Part shown: positions 30,508 to 42,325 of the stretch, piece after piece | How the letters are laid out: every line of letters begins with the position of its first letter | Position numbering within the stretch: position 1 is the first letter of the stretch | From: Macrocystis pyrifera | Taxonomy: Eukaryota; Sar; Phaeophyceae; Laminariales; Laminariaceae | Length of the DNA stretch: 64,000 bases | Assembly (NCBI GenBank): GCA_031763025.1 | Contig: JASSKH010000009.1 | Span: 248,001 to 312,000, forward strand | Reading direction: 5' to 3' | The notes under the pieces: model-generated | What the model saw: the letters and a program-made list of their open reading frames with translations, nothing else | What the model was told of the DNA's origin: nothing | Databases searched by the model: none | Program-made: the position numbers and the translations under genes

Positions 30508-32400
30508 ATGGATTTATCCTCGTTCTCGTCGCTGTCTGTGGAAAACCGTCAAGCAATCGAAGACTACGTCATGAAGGCGACACGTGAAGCTCTAGAAGAA
30601 GAGCGCGCAGCGGCAAGGGAGAATGCGACCGCAACCCCAGAAGAGTAAGAAGGCACGAAGGAGGGTGCTCAAGCCCAGGGCAAGGAGCTCAGGAGCAGCA
30701 AGAACCCATCCCAAGCCAACCTACTGCAGGTCCCGACAGCCTCCCTCCCGCACCACGCTACGTTTCACATCAGCCATACTAGTAGCCCCGTAAAGCCACC
30801 AGTGTTTGACGATTGTTCGAAGCAGGGAGAGGAGAGACAGCAAAAAGCGATGTTGTTTTAGAGGCAGATGAATGCTCATTTTTGGGAGATGGATTGACTA
30901 GAGGCGGTAGAGACTGCTAGACCTATTAGAGTAGGTCTGAAAGAATCGAGTCGAGAGGCGTTGATTGCAGAGTTTCGGAGAGAGATAGTGGAAAAAGCAA
31001 GCAGGGCTTGGGACATTCTCCTTCGTCGGATAACATGCCCCGCAGTTGCACCTCTGGTAGCTGCAGCAGGTAGTCCAAGTGAAGCGTGGGCTGCTTTCAA
31101 GAGGCACTACCAGCCTCAGGCAGCCGCAGACAAGGCCAGGCTGACCCAGGCATGGTAAGTTTTTGCATGAAGAGTGGGAAACCCCCCAAGGAGTCCTTTT
31201 CGAGGGGCTGTGTGCTCAGGAGCAGACCTTGTGCTCATGGAATGATTTTTCCCGATGTTGACGATACCCAGCATTTTGCGCGTAACCTTGCCCCTGCTTT
31301 CAAAGTGCAAAATAGCATTTTTCTCACCAACGCAGAGTTGACATCCAAGTCCTTGAAGATGTGGTGCTCATCGCGTACGGGGAGATGGAGATGTCGAGGG
31401 AGCAGAAGCTGACGAACGGAACGGGACACGCCCTCGTTGTTGCCGATGTGGCTCGGGGCAATGAGGTTAATCAACATGGCGGGAGAGGTGGACGAGACGG
31501 ACGGGGGAAGGACAGGAAGAACAACAACAGAGGTGAACAGCGGCAGCAGCAGCAGCAGCGGCGGCGGCATCAGCCGTACCAGCAGCAATAGCAGCAACCG
31601 CAGTATCCGCAGCCGTACCAGCAGCAACAGCAGCAGCCGCAGCAGCAGAAGCAGTACCAGCACCATCAGCAGCAGTACTAGCACCATCAGCAGCCGTACC
31701 AGCAGCACCAGCACCACCATCAGCAGCCGTATCAGCAGCAACAGCAGTTGCAGCAGCAGCACCATCAGCACCAGTACGCCAACGATCGGGGAGGACGCGT
31801 TGGAGCGCAGCGCCACAGCAGTGGGGCACTGGACGCAGAGGGCCTGGTGGAAGGGGCGGCATAAGCAGGTATGGGGGCGGTCGTGCGCAAACAGTTGGGG
31901 GCAGGGGGAGAAGTTTGCCTTCGTACCCCGCTCCACCCGGTGGCTACGACTATTCCCGCCAACCCCGTCCAACCGGAAATCAGCCGCCGGTACAGGGGGC
32001 TGATCCCAGGAGTCGGCAGTAGCCGTGGGCGCACTCATACGGTCGAGCAAACATCACCGCCGCCGCCGGCGCCACCGCTGCCGTCCCCACCGCCTACGAC
32101 GACGCCCTGTATGCTCGTGATCCTGACGCTGCCGCCGCTGCCGGGGACGGCAGCTACTACCACTACTACGAGGAAGAGCCTTCGGAGCAGTACCAGCCAC
32201 CACCTTCGCAGCAGTGCCAGCCTTCGCCGCAGTACCAGCCACCCCCTTCGCAGCAGTACCAACCATCGCCACCGCCGCCACAGCACCTTCAGCATCCTAC
32301 CAGACATGGTCCCACCCTCTTCCTCGGCCCCTCCTCCCGGAGCACCTACATCTCCCCCGAGCGCCCTACATCTTCTGATGGCACGTTCAGTGCCCAAAGG
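30508..32400 (+). pseudogene. Copia gag, broken
   Basis: Begins MDLSSFSSLSVENRQAIEDY at 30508 and stops at 30646. The capsid continues at 30961 (FRREIVEKASRAWDILL, AGSPSEAWAAFKRHY), then as fragments HEEWETPQGVLFEGL and VLIAYGEMEMSREQ. A Gln/Pro/Tyr-rich tail from CAG runs follows (31530-31770) with PPPSQQYQPS repeats. There are at least six stops or frame changes. The gag is similar in layout to that at 19-20.8 kb. Confidence 0.7.
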
Positions 32401-32504
32401 TGAGTCGGATTCGAGTGTTGGTAGCGTAGGAGCAGCTGGGCTGGCGCTTGTAGGCCAGACTGATAATGAGACTGTTGAGGGACATGGTACACGTCCACCC
32501 GGTA

Positions 32505-33426
32505 GTGAGATGTGGGTTTCCGACAACGAGTCCATTAGCCACGTTATCAGTGACCCTCGGTTCGTGTACGACTGGGTAGAGATTCCCCTGGGAAGGAGAA
32601 GGTTCTGATCGGTGATGGGAAGGAGATGAATGTGATAGGAATAGGTAGCCTCAACCTGAAGTTGCACTCGAAGACAGACTTTAACGTCAAGTTGACGAGA
32701 GTGTATGTGACAGAGGGTATCCAGAACAACCTTTTTTCCTTACAAGAGGCCCAAGGGCGGCAGAGAATCATCATGGACGAAGATGGTGTGCACTTGTTCG
32801 ATAACCGCCTGACCTTCCTCCGTGATTCGGTCGGATCACGTTTGTACGCGACACGCATGGACCCGACAGACCCGAACCCCACTGCAGGACTTACTGCTGT
32901 GCCTGCCACGTCTGGTGTTTCAGGCCCCTCGCTTGGCAAGCCCGGGCATACTTCATTGTCTGGTGCTTCGCTTGCTCCCCCCTTGCCCCCCCCGCCCCTC
33001 TTTAACGTAGATAGGGCAGGACCCTCGGCGTCTGACTCTCACCCCCTGTCCCACCATAGTGTAAAAGGGGTAATGACTGCGGATGATGGTTTCCCGCCCG
33101 CCGTTAACGGCGTAGTACCTCAGGATTCAAGTTTCCAGCACATCGACAGCGGTGTAGTGCCTATGACGTCTTGTTTACTCCTCCCGGCTCCTGGCGAAGC
33201 AGATGTAGGATCAGCCGTAGGAATAAAGGATGCCATGATGAGGACTAGACGCCTGGTCGCCGCCCCCGGGATGCAGGAGCCAGATATGAGCATGTTCACC
33301 GATACTCGGCTCATGGACGGTCAGGATGGCACTGTGTCTACCGATTTTTTCCCACCCTCTTTCATGAGGCGGCAGTTCAAGTCCTTACAGAGTCGGATCG
33401 GACGGACGTTGATGTTAGGTACGTAG
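32505..33426 (+). pseudogene. Copia protease region, degenerate
   Basis: MWVSDNESISHVISD aligns with the retropepsin start (W-x-x-D-S-G-A-S-x-H), but the catalytic Asp-Ser-Gly is lost. After a frame change at about 32607, the open frame 32626-33426 has VIGIGSLNLKL, VYVTEGIQNNLFSLQEA and GSRLYATRMDP, the usual Copia protease C-terminal strands. The rest is a Pro/Ser/Gly spacer. Confidence 0.65.
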
Positions 33427-33428
33427 GC

Positions 33429-34470
33429 ATGACCGCTGCACCTGTATTTGCTCTGGGTAGGCGTCCATTCACTGTTGGGGAACGTGACAGGTTTATTGAT
33501 ATTAACCACTTTCACGTCTCCTCCGGCCACCTGAACGAACGTCTGTTGAGGGAAACGGCTGGGAAGCACGGTATCACCCTGACGGGAGTGCTGCAACCGT
33601 GTGGTGGATGTTTGGAAGCGAAGGGCGTGCGGGCGGGGGTGCCGCGGAGGAAGACATCGCGCGCAAGGAGCCCTGTGGAGACGGTGCACATCGACCTGGC
33701 CGGCACCTACGAGGCGTCCATGGGCAGGTCTCATTATCTGAGCATGTTCATCGACAGCGCTTCGCGGTGGATGCGGCCGTACGGGATGAGGACCAAGTCG
33801 GAGACCACCGCATACATCCAGAAGTTCCTCGCCGACACCAACGCCATGGGGTGGCCACTCTGCTTTCGCACGGACAACGGTGGGAAGTTCACCGACCGCA
33901 GCTTCACCGAGCTCAGCGACGCTGCTGGGATTCGACGTGAGTGCACGGCCCCGGGCAAGCCGCAGCAGAACGCCGTTGTCGAGAGCGCGATCTGGCGGGC
34001 CATGAGGGTGGCCATGCGGCTCGCCGCAAAATTCGACGGCTATTTCCGAGCGTCGGCCTCGCCCGGATTCCCCATGTCGGGGCCGATGGCAATCGCCTGT
34101 GGCTGAAAGCTGTCCGTTGGGCCGCCGACTGTTTCAACCGGTCCGCGACCAAGGCCAACACCGGGTGGCGGTCACCATACGAGGTATTCTACTCGCGACT
34201 GCCGGATCTACAGGTGGTGCCGTTCTTCGAAGAAGGCATGATGCGGGTGGACCGTAGGTCTAAATCCGACGTCCAGGCGGTACCATGCTACTTCCTGAAC
34301 AACGGGTACAACGATCCGTCGTCCTCTGTGAAGGTCATCAAGGCCTCGACGGGCGGCATCTGCTACACCAGCGACGTGGTGTGGACGGTCCCGCGTACGC
34401 CCGTCATGCCCATTCCGGCGCCGCTGGACGCGGGGAGTTCAGGGTACGCCGCCGCGTCGGCAATACCGGT
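33429..34470 (+). pseudogene. Copia integrase, frameshifted
   Basis: Zinc-binding HHCC (HFHVSSGHLNERLL ... CGGCLEAKG), then the catalytic core: Asp in VHIDLAGTYE, Asp in FRTDNGGKF and Glu in QQNAVVESAIW. The frame changes near 34050-34100, and the integrase end continues in the next frame (WLKAVRWAADCFNRSAT, GWRSPYEVFYSRLPDL). The three catalytic acidic residues are present. Confidence 0.85.
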
Positions 34471-34990
34471 TTATAGCATTACGTACGAGCTGCCGCCACC
34501 GCCGCTTCAGTCGCCGCCACCGTCGCTTCAGCCGCCGCCACCGCCGATTCAGCCGCCGCCACCGCCGATTCAGCCACCGCTGCCGCTACCGCCGCTTCAG
34601 TCGCCGCCGGATCCGCAACGGATATCCGGCTGTACCCGTTCGAAGACGGTTCAGTTCTCGGCCACACCGGACGTTCGGCGCTCAACAACTCCAGAGGAGC
34701 CGCCCCCGCCGTCGCCAGTAAGCCGCGACCAAGGCTTTCACCATAGCGTCGGACTTCTGTCAATGATGGGCAAGACGGCGCTGTTGTCGATGTCCGATAC
34801 GCGGGAGGCCGTCGATGCAAGTCGCCTTGAGGAGCTGACGAGTGGAGACCGCGAGGAAACATCGCTAACAGGGGGGCCCGGGGGGATGTCGTGTGCGTTC
34901 GCGACGCGGCTTGCCACTCGGGAGGACATAAACAACACTCGGAGGAACCAGCGGCCGCCCTACAAGCCTCCGGATTTGTCGCAACGCTAC
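34470..34990 (+). pseudogene. Pro-rich linker between integrase and RT
   Basis: A tandem LQSPPPSLQPPPPPIQPPPP stretch from a CCGCCACCGCCG minisatellite, then a charged linker (GDREETSLTGG) in the frame running to 35119. Confidence 0.6.
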
Positions 34991-35690
34991 GCCTCTGACC
35001 TCAAGGTCCCACGGAGCCACAAGGAGGCCATGCAGTCGGAGTACGCTCATCTTTGGGAGGACGCGACCGGGCGGGAAGTTTGCGGATTGCTGGATGCGGA
35101 GACGTTTGAGCCAGTATAGCAACCAGTGAACAAATATATCCACGAAATATGGGTCTTTGACTGGAAGGCTGATGAGTACGGTTAGCCCACAAAAACTAAG
35201 CCGAGACTGACAGAGCGGGGGGGATGAGCAGAGAGCTACTATTGATTTTGGGGAGTCGTTTGCGCCTGCTGTTACTGTTTCGAGCGCTTAGCTGTTGACA
35301 GCGATGGCGTGCGAGCTGGATCTTGACTTGTGCCATTTCGACTTTGAGTAGGCTTTCGTGCAATCTGACCTAGAGGAATGTGTATCCATGTGTTTGCCTC
35401 AGGGTTGCGGCGAACTGTCGGGGAAGATATTAAAGCTGAACAAGAGTTTGTACGGGTTGAAGCAGGCTTCAAGGCAATGGCATGCACATCTTACTAGGTA
35501 TCTGTTGACTTCAGGGTTTGCACAGTGTCCGGCAGATGCATGCGTGTTCCGTTAGATGGATGAGGGGAGAGTAGTGATGACTATAGTGGTGCATGTAGAT
35601 GATATTTTTGCGGTAGGGAAGAGGGCAAGGTATGACCAGTTTGGCAGGGACCTGGACCAAATGGTTCCGGTTAAGAACCTTTGAGAGTTA
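34990..35690 (+). pseudogene. Copia reverse transcriptase, broken
   Basis: Begins VPRSHKEAMQSEYAHLWEDA and reaches a stop at 35117. After several stops it resumes at 35358 with QSDLEECVSMCLPQG and LNKSLYGLKQASRQWH. The active-site strand VHVDDIFAVG (35590-35620) keeps the catalytic Asp-Asp. At least five lesions. Confidence 0.8.
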
Positions 35691-36499
35691 CGTTGGTATT
35701 CGGGGTGTTTTTTTACGAGAGGGATTGGGAGAAGGGGGTGCTCAAGATTTCACAGCAGACATTCGTTGAAAAATTGGCGGATGAGTACGGGATAGAGTTT
35801 GGTAAGAGTGTTCCGCTTCCTGTTGGCACGAAACTTGCGGAATTCGACAAGAATGAAGCACCGGAAGACTGGCCGTTTCGCGAGTTGGTAGGCCCACTTA
35901 TGTGGCTATCAACCCAGACTCGGCCAGACATCTCGAATGCCGGAAGAGGAGTGGTAAGGTACTGCGCTGCACCAAAGCTGGTGCACTGGAGGGCAGCACT
36001 TGGTATTTTAGGGTATGTGAGACGGACTAGTTCCTTCGATATTACTTTTTATAGAGCTACAACAGGGGAACTGAGCTTGCAGGTGTTTGCTGACGCAGAC
36101 TACGCAAGAAAGGCGGCTGACAGAAGGTCAGTTGCAGGAGGATTGGTGATGTGTGGGGGTGCCTGTGTGGCTTGGTTTTCTAGGGCTCAGAAGTGCGTTA
36201 CACTCTCCACTACGGAGGCAGAGTACGTGGCGCTTGCTGACGTGATCAAGGAAATGTTGTTTTTGAGGCAGGTTTGGCGTTTCATGTTGCCTAAGGTGGG
36301 AATGCCCTGCATACCGGTGTTCGAGGATAATCAGGGTGCGGTGCAGCTTGCGCAGAACCCCATTACTAACTCCAACTCCAAACACATCGACGTGCGACGC
36401 CAGAAAAGAGATATCAATTATCCATGTACCATCCCCTTTTCAGCATGCGGATTTCCTGGCCAAAGCGATATCGCGGAAGTCTTTCGAGTTTCATCGTAG
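35690..36499 (+). pseudogene. Copia RNase H
   Basis: Mostly open 35681-36499. STQTRPDISNA, FADADYARKAADRRS, CVTLSTTEAEYVALAD and FEDNQGAVQLAQNP carry the catalytic Asp, Glu and Asp in order. The frame is lost near 36410, just after KHIDVR. Confidence 0.85.
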
Positions 36500-36849
36500 T
36501 CTTGCGATGAAATTGTGGTGATCCCCTTGCTGAAAATGCTGAATGTGTGCCATAGGGACTCATTTTATTTTTGGGTGATTTTGTTCTTCGGATTTTTGGT
36601 TCGACGGATTTTGTGTTTACTGTTTTGCACGGGTTTTTGGTTTTACCGGTTTTTGAAATTTCGACATTGATTTTTGGCTATCTGGATCTTAGGTCAACTG
36701 AATTCTGGCTATCTGAGATTTAGGTCAACTGTTTTTTTTTTGTATTTAGGTTTTTTGACCTTCAGGTTCTGATTGGTTTTTGGACTTTAGGTTTTTTTCT
36801 AGTTATGAATGTAGGCAAATAATCATGACTGTGCAACGAACAGGGGGGA

Positions 36850-37136
36850 TGTGGGATTTGCTCGTACCAAAGTCTAATGAACTGACAGTGAGATTTGTGC
36901 AATGCCAAATTCACCGACGGAAATATGCAGTGGGATTTACGTTTTCCCGAATGGGTTGCATAAAAATATATTTAGATGGTTTTCTGGGGTCACGAGGGAG
37001 AGGGCTGAGAGGCCCCTTGACCTCACAACTCGTCGACAACTTTGCTTGAGACTTTACAACACCATGTCTTCTTTTGGTACCTCACCTCATGGCAAGGTTG
37101 AGCGGCGCATCACCCGGCGAACGAGTTGTCCGCTTA
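36850..37136 (+). repeat. 3-prime LTR
   Basis: TGTGGGATTTGCTCGTACC ... GTTGTCCGCTTA, the same length as the 5-prime LTR, preceded by CAGGGGGGA. Confidence 0.9.
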
Positions 37137-37141
37137 CGTTT
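37137..37141 (+). repeat. Target-site duplication CGTTT (right)
   Basis: Matches 30168-30172. Confidence 0.85.
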
Positions 37142-37715
37142 TACTCCCATGAAAGTTGTTGTGCTTCCATCGGAAGATTGTTTAAATTGAAGTTTTTTTA
37201 GTTCGATGGAAGTAAATACGTTGCTCCTACATGGAGGTAAAAAAATACTTTCATGGAATTGTGTTTGCTTCCATGGAAGTATGTTTGCTTTCATGGGGTT
37301 CCTGAGATCAGGGTGACTGATGGGCCTCCGGCTTCTCTTCAAGAGGGCTAATTATTTTATTTCTGCACCTTATGGGTGGAAGCAGGGAAGGACCCACTGC
37401 AGAATGACGGTACCAAGCGGAAGCAAGGCAGAGTAGGAAAATTAGTGGAATATCCCACGGAGGCAGGTTCTACGGAAACTTACACAACTTCCATGTAAGT
37501 AATTCCAACTTTTATGGAAGTATATTTTCTTCCATGGGAGTTGATGAAAGCTTCCATGGAAGTTGCTGGAAACTTCCAGAAGAATATCTATTATTTACTT
37601 CCATAGAGGTAAATCCAACTTCCATGAAAGTTGGTTTACTTCCATGGAAGTAGACTGGAAGTAAAATTACCTCCACGGAAGTTTTTTTACGTACGAGGAA
37701 ACTTCCATGGAAGTA
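37142..37715. repeat. TTCCATGGAA palindrome array, right part
   Basis: Exact TTCCATGGAA at 37269, 37552, 37640 and 37703, with about ten near copies (ACTTCCATGTAAGT, ACTTTTATGGAAGT, CTTCCATGGGAGT, ACTTCCATAGAGGT, ACTTCCATGAAAGT). Spacing is irregular, 15-60 bp. Confidence 0.9.
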
Positions 37716-37864
37716 AAGTCAAATGCCACGTGATGTTGGAGATCGAACAAGCCTGAGAGACAAATACGACAGATAAACTTCAGAGTGGAAGTAAAGTCAA
37801 ATGCCACGTGATGTTGGAGATCGAACAAGCCTGAGACACAAATACGACAGATAAACTTCAGAGG
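37709..37864 (+). repeat. 78-bp tandem duplication
   Basis: GGAAGTAAAGTCAAATGCC starts at 37709 and 37787. The copies differ by about one base (GAGAGACAA versus GAGACACAA), so this is recent. It takes in the edge of the palindrome array. Confidence 0.92.
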
Positions 37865-37949
37865 AGGGAGCCTCTGCGGGCGATTTTATCGTTGGCAATG
37901 GCTGCAAAAACACACGTACTTCTAGGGGTACATACTTTATTACTATGCT

Positions 37950-38560
37950 TAACATTGCCTTCAACACTTCGTTGGTGTGGTTAAGGTGTTACCCTTTGCC
38001 AATTACTCGGGTAATCGTGCATATTACCCGGCTTGTTAATACCCGTCGCGGGTATGAATATCACTTCATACTCGCGGAGTATTTGGGACCCGGGTACCCC
38101 GGATGCCCGGGTACTCGGGTACCTGGTTCAAACAGGTACCCGGGTACCCATTGATTTACCGTGGAAATCCCGGAGATGACAACTTATCGTCCCCTAAATC
38201 ACGTCCCCTGGGTAGAATCTGGTACATATTCCCGAAGAAACCATTTTCAAAATTAAAATGCTGGCCCATGCCTCACATTTCACACCGTACTAGAGGGGGT
38301 ACCCTTTTGCAAGTTACCGGGGTACTTGCGAGTATGACCCGGCTTGCTCATACCGCGGGTAACCCTTTCATACTCGCCGAATATTTGAGTATTTTGGGCC
38401 CCGGGTACTCGAGTACCCGGGTGTTAGATGGGTACCCGGGTGTTGTGCGGGTAGCCGCTGTAAACAGGTACGCGGTTACCTGCCCAAAATGGCCGTGAAT
38501 ACTCGCGAGTACCCAGGTATTTGTCGGGTACCTGTTTAAGACGGGTACTAGTCGGTTAAC
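37950..38560 (+). repeat. GGGTACCCGGGTACC-rich repeat, two diverged units
   Basis: The blocks ATTACTCGGGTAA ... ACCCGGCTTG ... GCGGGTA ... TTTCATACTCGC-GA-TATTTG ... GACCCGGGTAC occur at about 37998-38160 and again at about 38315-38470. Many KpnI/SmaI-like palindromes (GGGTACCC, CCCGGGTAC). Confidence 0.75.
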
Positions 38561-38592
38561 GCATTTACCTTGGTCCTGTAGCTATGTGTGAG

Positions 38593-38742
38593 ACTGCAGA
38601 AGTAACAGTTCATTCATTACTTGAAGTTAGACTTGACACTGAGGTACATTTTCCCGTCCGGAGCATGACTGCAGAAGTAACAGTTCATTCATTACTTGAA
38701 GTTAGACTTGACACTGAGGTACATTTTCCCGTCCGGAGCATG
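38593..38742 (+). repeat. 75-bp perfect tandem duplication
   Basis: ACTGCAGAAGTAACAGTTC starts at 38593 and 38668; the two units look identical through CCGTCCGGAGCATG. Confidence 0.95.
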
Positions 38743-38759
38743 GGTGCCGGCGATACCCT

Positions 38760-41340
38760 TGCGGGGCCCTTGTATATAAAGAAATGAGTTTTCGGGCGAT
38801 AGGGGCTGCAAACTGATTTCCTAAGAGTCTGCTGGGGTTTTGGTTTAACCCGACACGTCGAGAAGCGGGGGGAGGCCACAAGGAACGCTTGTACGACTGT
38901 GTATTTATGGAAGTATATGTGTGGTTGCGTGGGTGGACAGCAACAAGAGCGACGAGGTCGATGGACGAAAAGGAAAAAAACAAAACCAAGGGGGGCGCGT
39001 ACAAAGAAAAGAACAAAATAAAGCATACCCTGGTATCAATTCAAATCAGATCGAATCGAATCCAATCAAATTCAATCCAGAGGAGAAAGATGAGGAAAAG
39101 CATGACGGTACGTAAAATAATACGCAGGGGAAACCGCAAGATAATAACACGGAAGAACTCAAGAGAATACGCGGACTTGCAAACTCCCAGGCAGGCAGAG
39201 GGGGGCGGGGTGGCCAACCGAAAAATCATAACAAACAGAAAGAGCTAGCTATGAATACGCACGCTCGTAAAAAGTAAGCGATTAAATGTGTTGGTCTCGC
39301 TCGTACCGTTTCGCGGACGGATGCCGTTTGCTGTTGATCGCACACCATACAACGACTCGTACATTTCGAATTATTTGGTTCACTGGTGTATGTAATGGAT
39401 CGAGGCTCAGCCGTTGATAGCTGATTTTCGCATCGCCGCGCACTCGATTTTTGTTATTTCCGTTTTCCCGGGTTTTGGGGGTTTTCTTGTGCTTTCGACT
39501 TTTTCCGAGCTTTCGAGTGGGAGTTTTTTTTTTTCGGTATGGCTTTTGCCGTTTCCTGACTTCTTTCTGGGCCAGGCTGGGGATGGTTCTTACATATTTC
39601 GTCCTGCGGATCCCCCTCGCTCAGTGCCGGGGCTGGTTTGGGTAATATGACCACTAGCGTGTGGCATAGGACACATTTTCTGAGTTTTGGGGGCGGGTTA
39701 GGTGATTTAGGGCGTATTCAGTGTTATATTTTTCTTCATCTTGCCGACCCCCCCTCCCGTATTTTATATATTATGTATGGGTTGGGTCGGCGTCGGTTGG
39801 CAACGACACTGTAAAACATGCCGCTCCCTACGTGAGCTAGACAGCCAGGGTACCATTTTTGTTTTTTTTTTTTATTTTGGCGGTCGCCCACAGCTGGTCG
39901 TCGAGTTAGATTATTTGTGTGAGGTAAAGAACATTTGCTCTGCACAAAGGAATTGATGATATGACGTAGTGTTCAAGGTAAGGCACCCAAGAGGCAGTTA
40001 CATAGTGCTCCCATTGCTGTCTCTGGAAGTGGCTAAACCGGAAATTAAACTAACTCATTGAAGCTGTCATCTGTATGCAAGTCCGCCTCACAAGTGGTTC
40101 TTAGTAGGATGCAGCTCACTCTTCATGCGACTCGCCGGACACCTCATGGCGCTTGGCGCTTGGTGCAAGCAATGTCTGCCTGGTCGGCGAAAACCCGACA
40201 TGCTTCGTCCCGGCATTGTAGGGATGCGAGGGTCTATGGTCATACGATTACGGCCATGCATGAGATCGAGTACATCTCTCCTATCGAGTACATCCCCCCC
40301 CCCCGCTCAGGAGCTGGAAACGATCTGGGCAAAAGAGACAACCTATACTGATGACACATTCTCACCGCACACCCCTCTTGCGTGGTATGGCGATGGCTTG
40401 TATTGACGTACATTATTTCTGCCCCTTACCGGCACGCCTTCCTTCCTTATTTCATTTTTTTTCTCTTTCTCGACGTCTGTTGTCGTCTTCGTAGCCTGGC
40501 CGTTCAGAGGTAGGAGTGGGTTTTGAGGAGCCGCATGTTCGACTCATGTCCTAGTTCGTGGAATCGAGGTGTCCGTGAATTCTCATATTTCTGAATATAC
40601 AGCTCATCAGCGTGGGCTAGTGCAATGGTACTACTGCTTTGAATTATGCAGAAAGGTCGGTAATTACCGGGTACCAGGGTATTAGGTACTGGGATCGTAT
40701 TTGTAGTGCTTTGGAGGCGTATCTTAGATGGAAACCAGGGGTTCCCCTCGAGGCACTCCGCCTCCTCTCAGTCTTCTGTTATCGTGCTCGAAAGAAATGT
40801 AGCTGATTGTCCCTTGTCTAAGCACTCAACCTGTTTAATTTAGTGCTTGCTAGGCAAACCTAGCAAGGAATACAAAGTGTCCCAACCTGGTCTTACGACA
40901 TTCCTAGTAAAAGACTGGGTTCACTCAGAGCAATGAATGATCTACTGACTGTCTGTAGCTGTGCCCACAGTTTGAAGGTGGTTACAGTACGCCTAATACT
41001 ACCAATAGTAAACATGTTAGCGGACCACAAACAGGAAGACAATCATTGAAATTTTAAGCATCGAAAAGCTGTCCATACACAGGCACCTGGTACTGTATGT
41101 ATGAAGAAAAGCAATACGAAGCATTTTAAAACATACCGTCCAAAAGTGTCTACCAGGTTCTAGGTGTGTATGTGATACATACGGTACGAGGTTTGTTCGT
41201 GCTTTGTGAATGAACCCCTTGTTGTGCTGGCGAGAGGCCGTAGAGAGAGAGAATCGCGAGGACTTATTTGTGTCGCAGTTACATAACGATCTGCCCCGTC
41301 GGGAAGAGAGTGGTTGGTTTCGGGCGTTGAGCGCCGAGGG
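38760..41340. other. Intergenic, no gene recognised
   Basis: Low-complexity Lys/Arg and AATCAAATC-type repeats (39030-39080) and homopolymer runs. No domain on either strand. Confidence 0.45.
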
Positions 41341-41351
41341 AAGTGGAAGGT

Positions 41352-41812
41352 ACAGACCGTTGGTTGTAGGTTTCGTGCAATGTATGGCATGGCGATTTTG
41401 TTGGGTAGAGACTGGCTGATGTGTCGCCCGAGTAGTCCTAACAAAATCGCCCTCAAGGTCTCGGCTTCAGCGTCACCGCCTCCCTTTTCTTCGCTGGTCT
41501 GAAGTCCGTGCTACCATGTAAGGTTGGACGGAGGCACGAAACTTTCTGATTATTTGCTTTAGGAAAGCGGCGAAAAAATAGGTACACAACAAAACGTGGT
41601 CACTTGCCGAGCGCGCGCGCTGCCCTCGGTCGTCAAGCCAAAGGGGTTAGTTTGTGAAAAATAGCAGCAGCCATGCGAATACTACTGCTGTGCAGTATGA
41701 TGCTGCCGGTTTGCAACGTGTTTGCGTGTTTCAGAATGTCAACACACAAGTGTATGGGGCGTACCTGGTATAATATATTGCTTTCCCTAAGAGGTAAAAA
41801 CTCTTAGGCCCG
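41352..41812 (+). repeat. About 460-bp direct duplication, copy 1
   Basis: Runs from GTACAGACCGTTGGTTG to AGGTAAAAACTCTTAGG. It contains GGCATGGCGATTTTGTTGGG and GGTTGGACGGAGGCACGAAA. Relative to copy 2 it has an extra 30-base GC-rich piece (CGAGCGCGCGCGCTGCCC) near 41609. Confidence 0.9.
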
Positions 41813-41833
41813 CCCCGCGCCGCCCCGCCCCCC

Positions 41834-42325
41834 GTACAGACCGTTGGTTTGTAGGTTTCGTGCAATATGGCATGGCGATTTTGTTGGGTAGAGACTGGCT
41901 GATGTGTCGCCCGAGAGTCCTAACAAAATCGCCCTCAAGGTCTCGGCTTCAGCGTCACCGCCTCCCTTTTCTTCGCTGGTCTGATATTTACTGCAGACGG
42001 AAAACCTAACAGATAAAAACTGAAAGACAGGGCCATATGCGTTGCGCCGGAAGGTGCTACCATGTAAGGTTGGACGGAGGCACGAAACTTTCTGATTATT
42101 TGCTTTAGGAAAGCGGCGAAAAAATAGGTACACAACAAAACGTGGTCACTTGGAAGCCAAAGGGGTTAGTTTGTGAAAAATAGCAGCAGCCATGCGAATA
42201 CTACTGCTGTGCAGTATGATGCTGCCGGTGCAACGTGTTTGCGTGTTTCAGAATGTCAACACACAAGTGTATGGGGCGTACCTGGTATAATATATTGCTT
42301 TCCCTAAGAGGTAAAAACTCTTAGG
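41834..42325 (+). repeat. About 490-bp direct duplication, copy 2
   Basis: The same order of blocks as 41352-41812. It carries an extra block of about 70 bp (TATTTACTGCAGACGG ... GCCGGAAGG) at about 41984-42053 that is missing from copy 1. Otherwise nearly identical. Confidence 0.9.

Larger units (their letters stand above)
30173..37136 (+). mobile_element. Copia-superfamily LTR retrotransposon, full length but inactivated (6,964 bp)
   Basis: Two 287-bp LTRs (30173-30459, 36850-37136), a 5-bp target duplication CGTTT, a polypurine tract (CAGGGGGGA) directly before the 3-prime LTR, and the order gag - protease - integrase - RT - RNase H that defines Copia. All domains are on the plus strand and broken by stops and frame changes. 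The LTRs differ at about one site in ten by eye, so the insertion is not recent. It sits inside the TTCCATGGAA palindrome array. Confidence 0.93.

Noticed and set aside
31235..32050. Minus-strand 271-codon frame with Leu/Val/Arg repeats
   Set aside because: Antisense of the CAG-rich gag tail of the Copia element.
32035..32667. Minus-strand 210-codon frame
   Set aside because: Antisense of the Pro/Gln-rich gag tail and protease region.
40490..40560. GCATGTTCGACTCATGT looks like a tRNA T-arm
   Set aside because: The T stem pairs well, but no matching acceptor stem or anticodon arm lies upstream.
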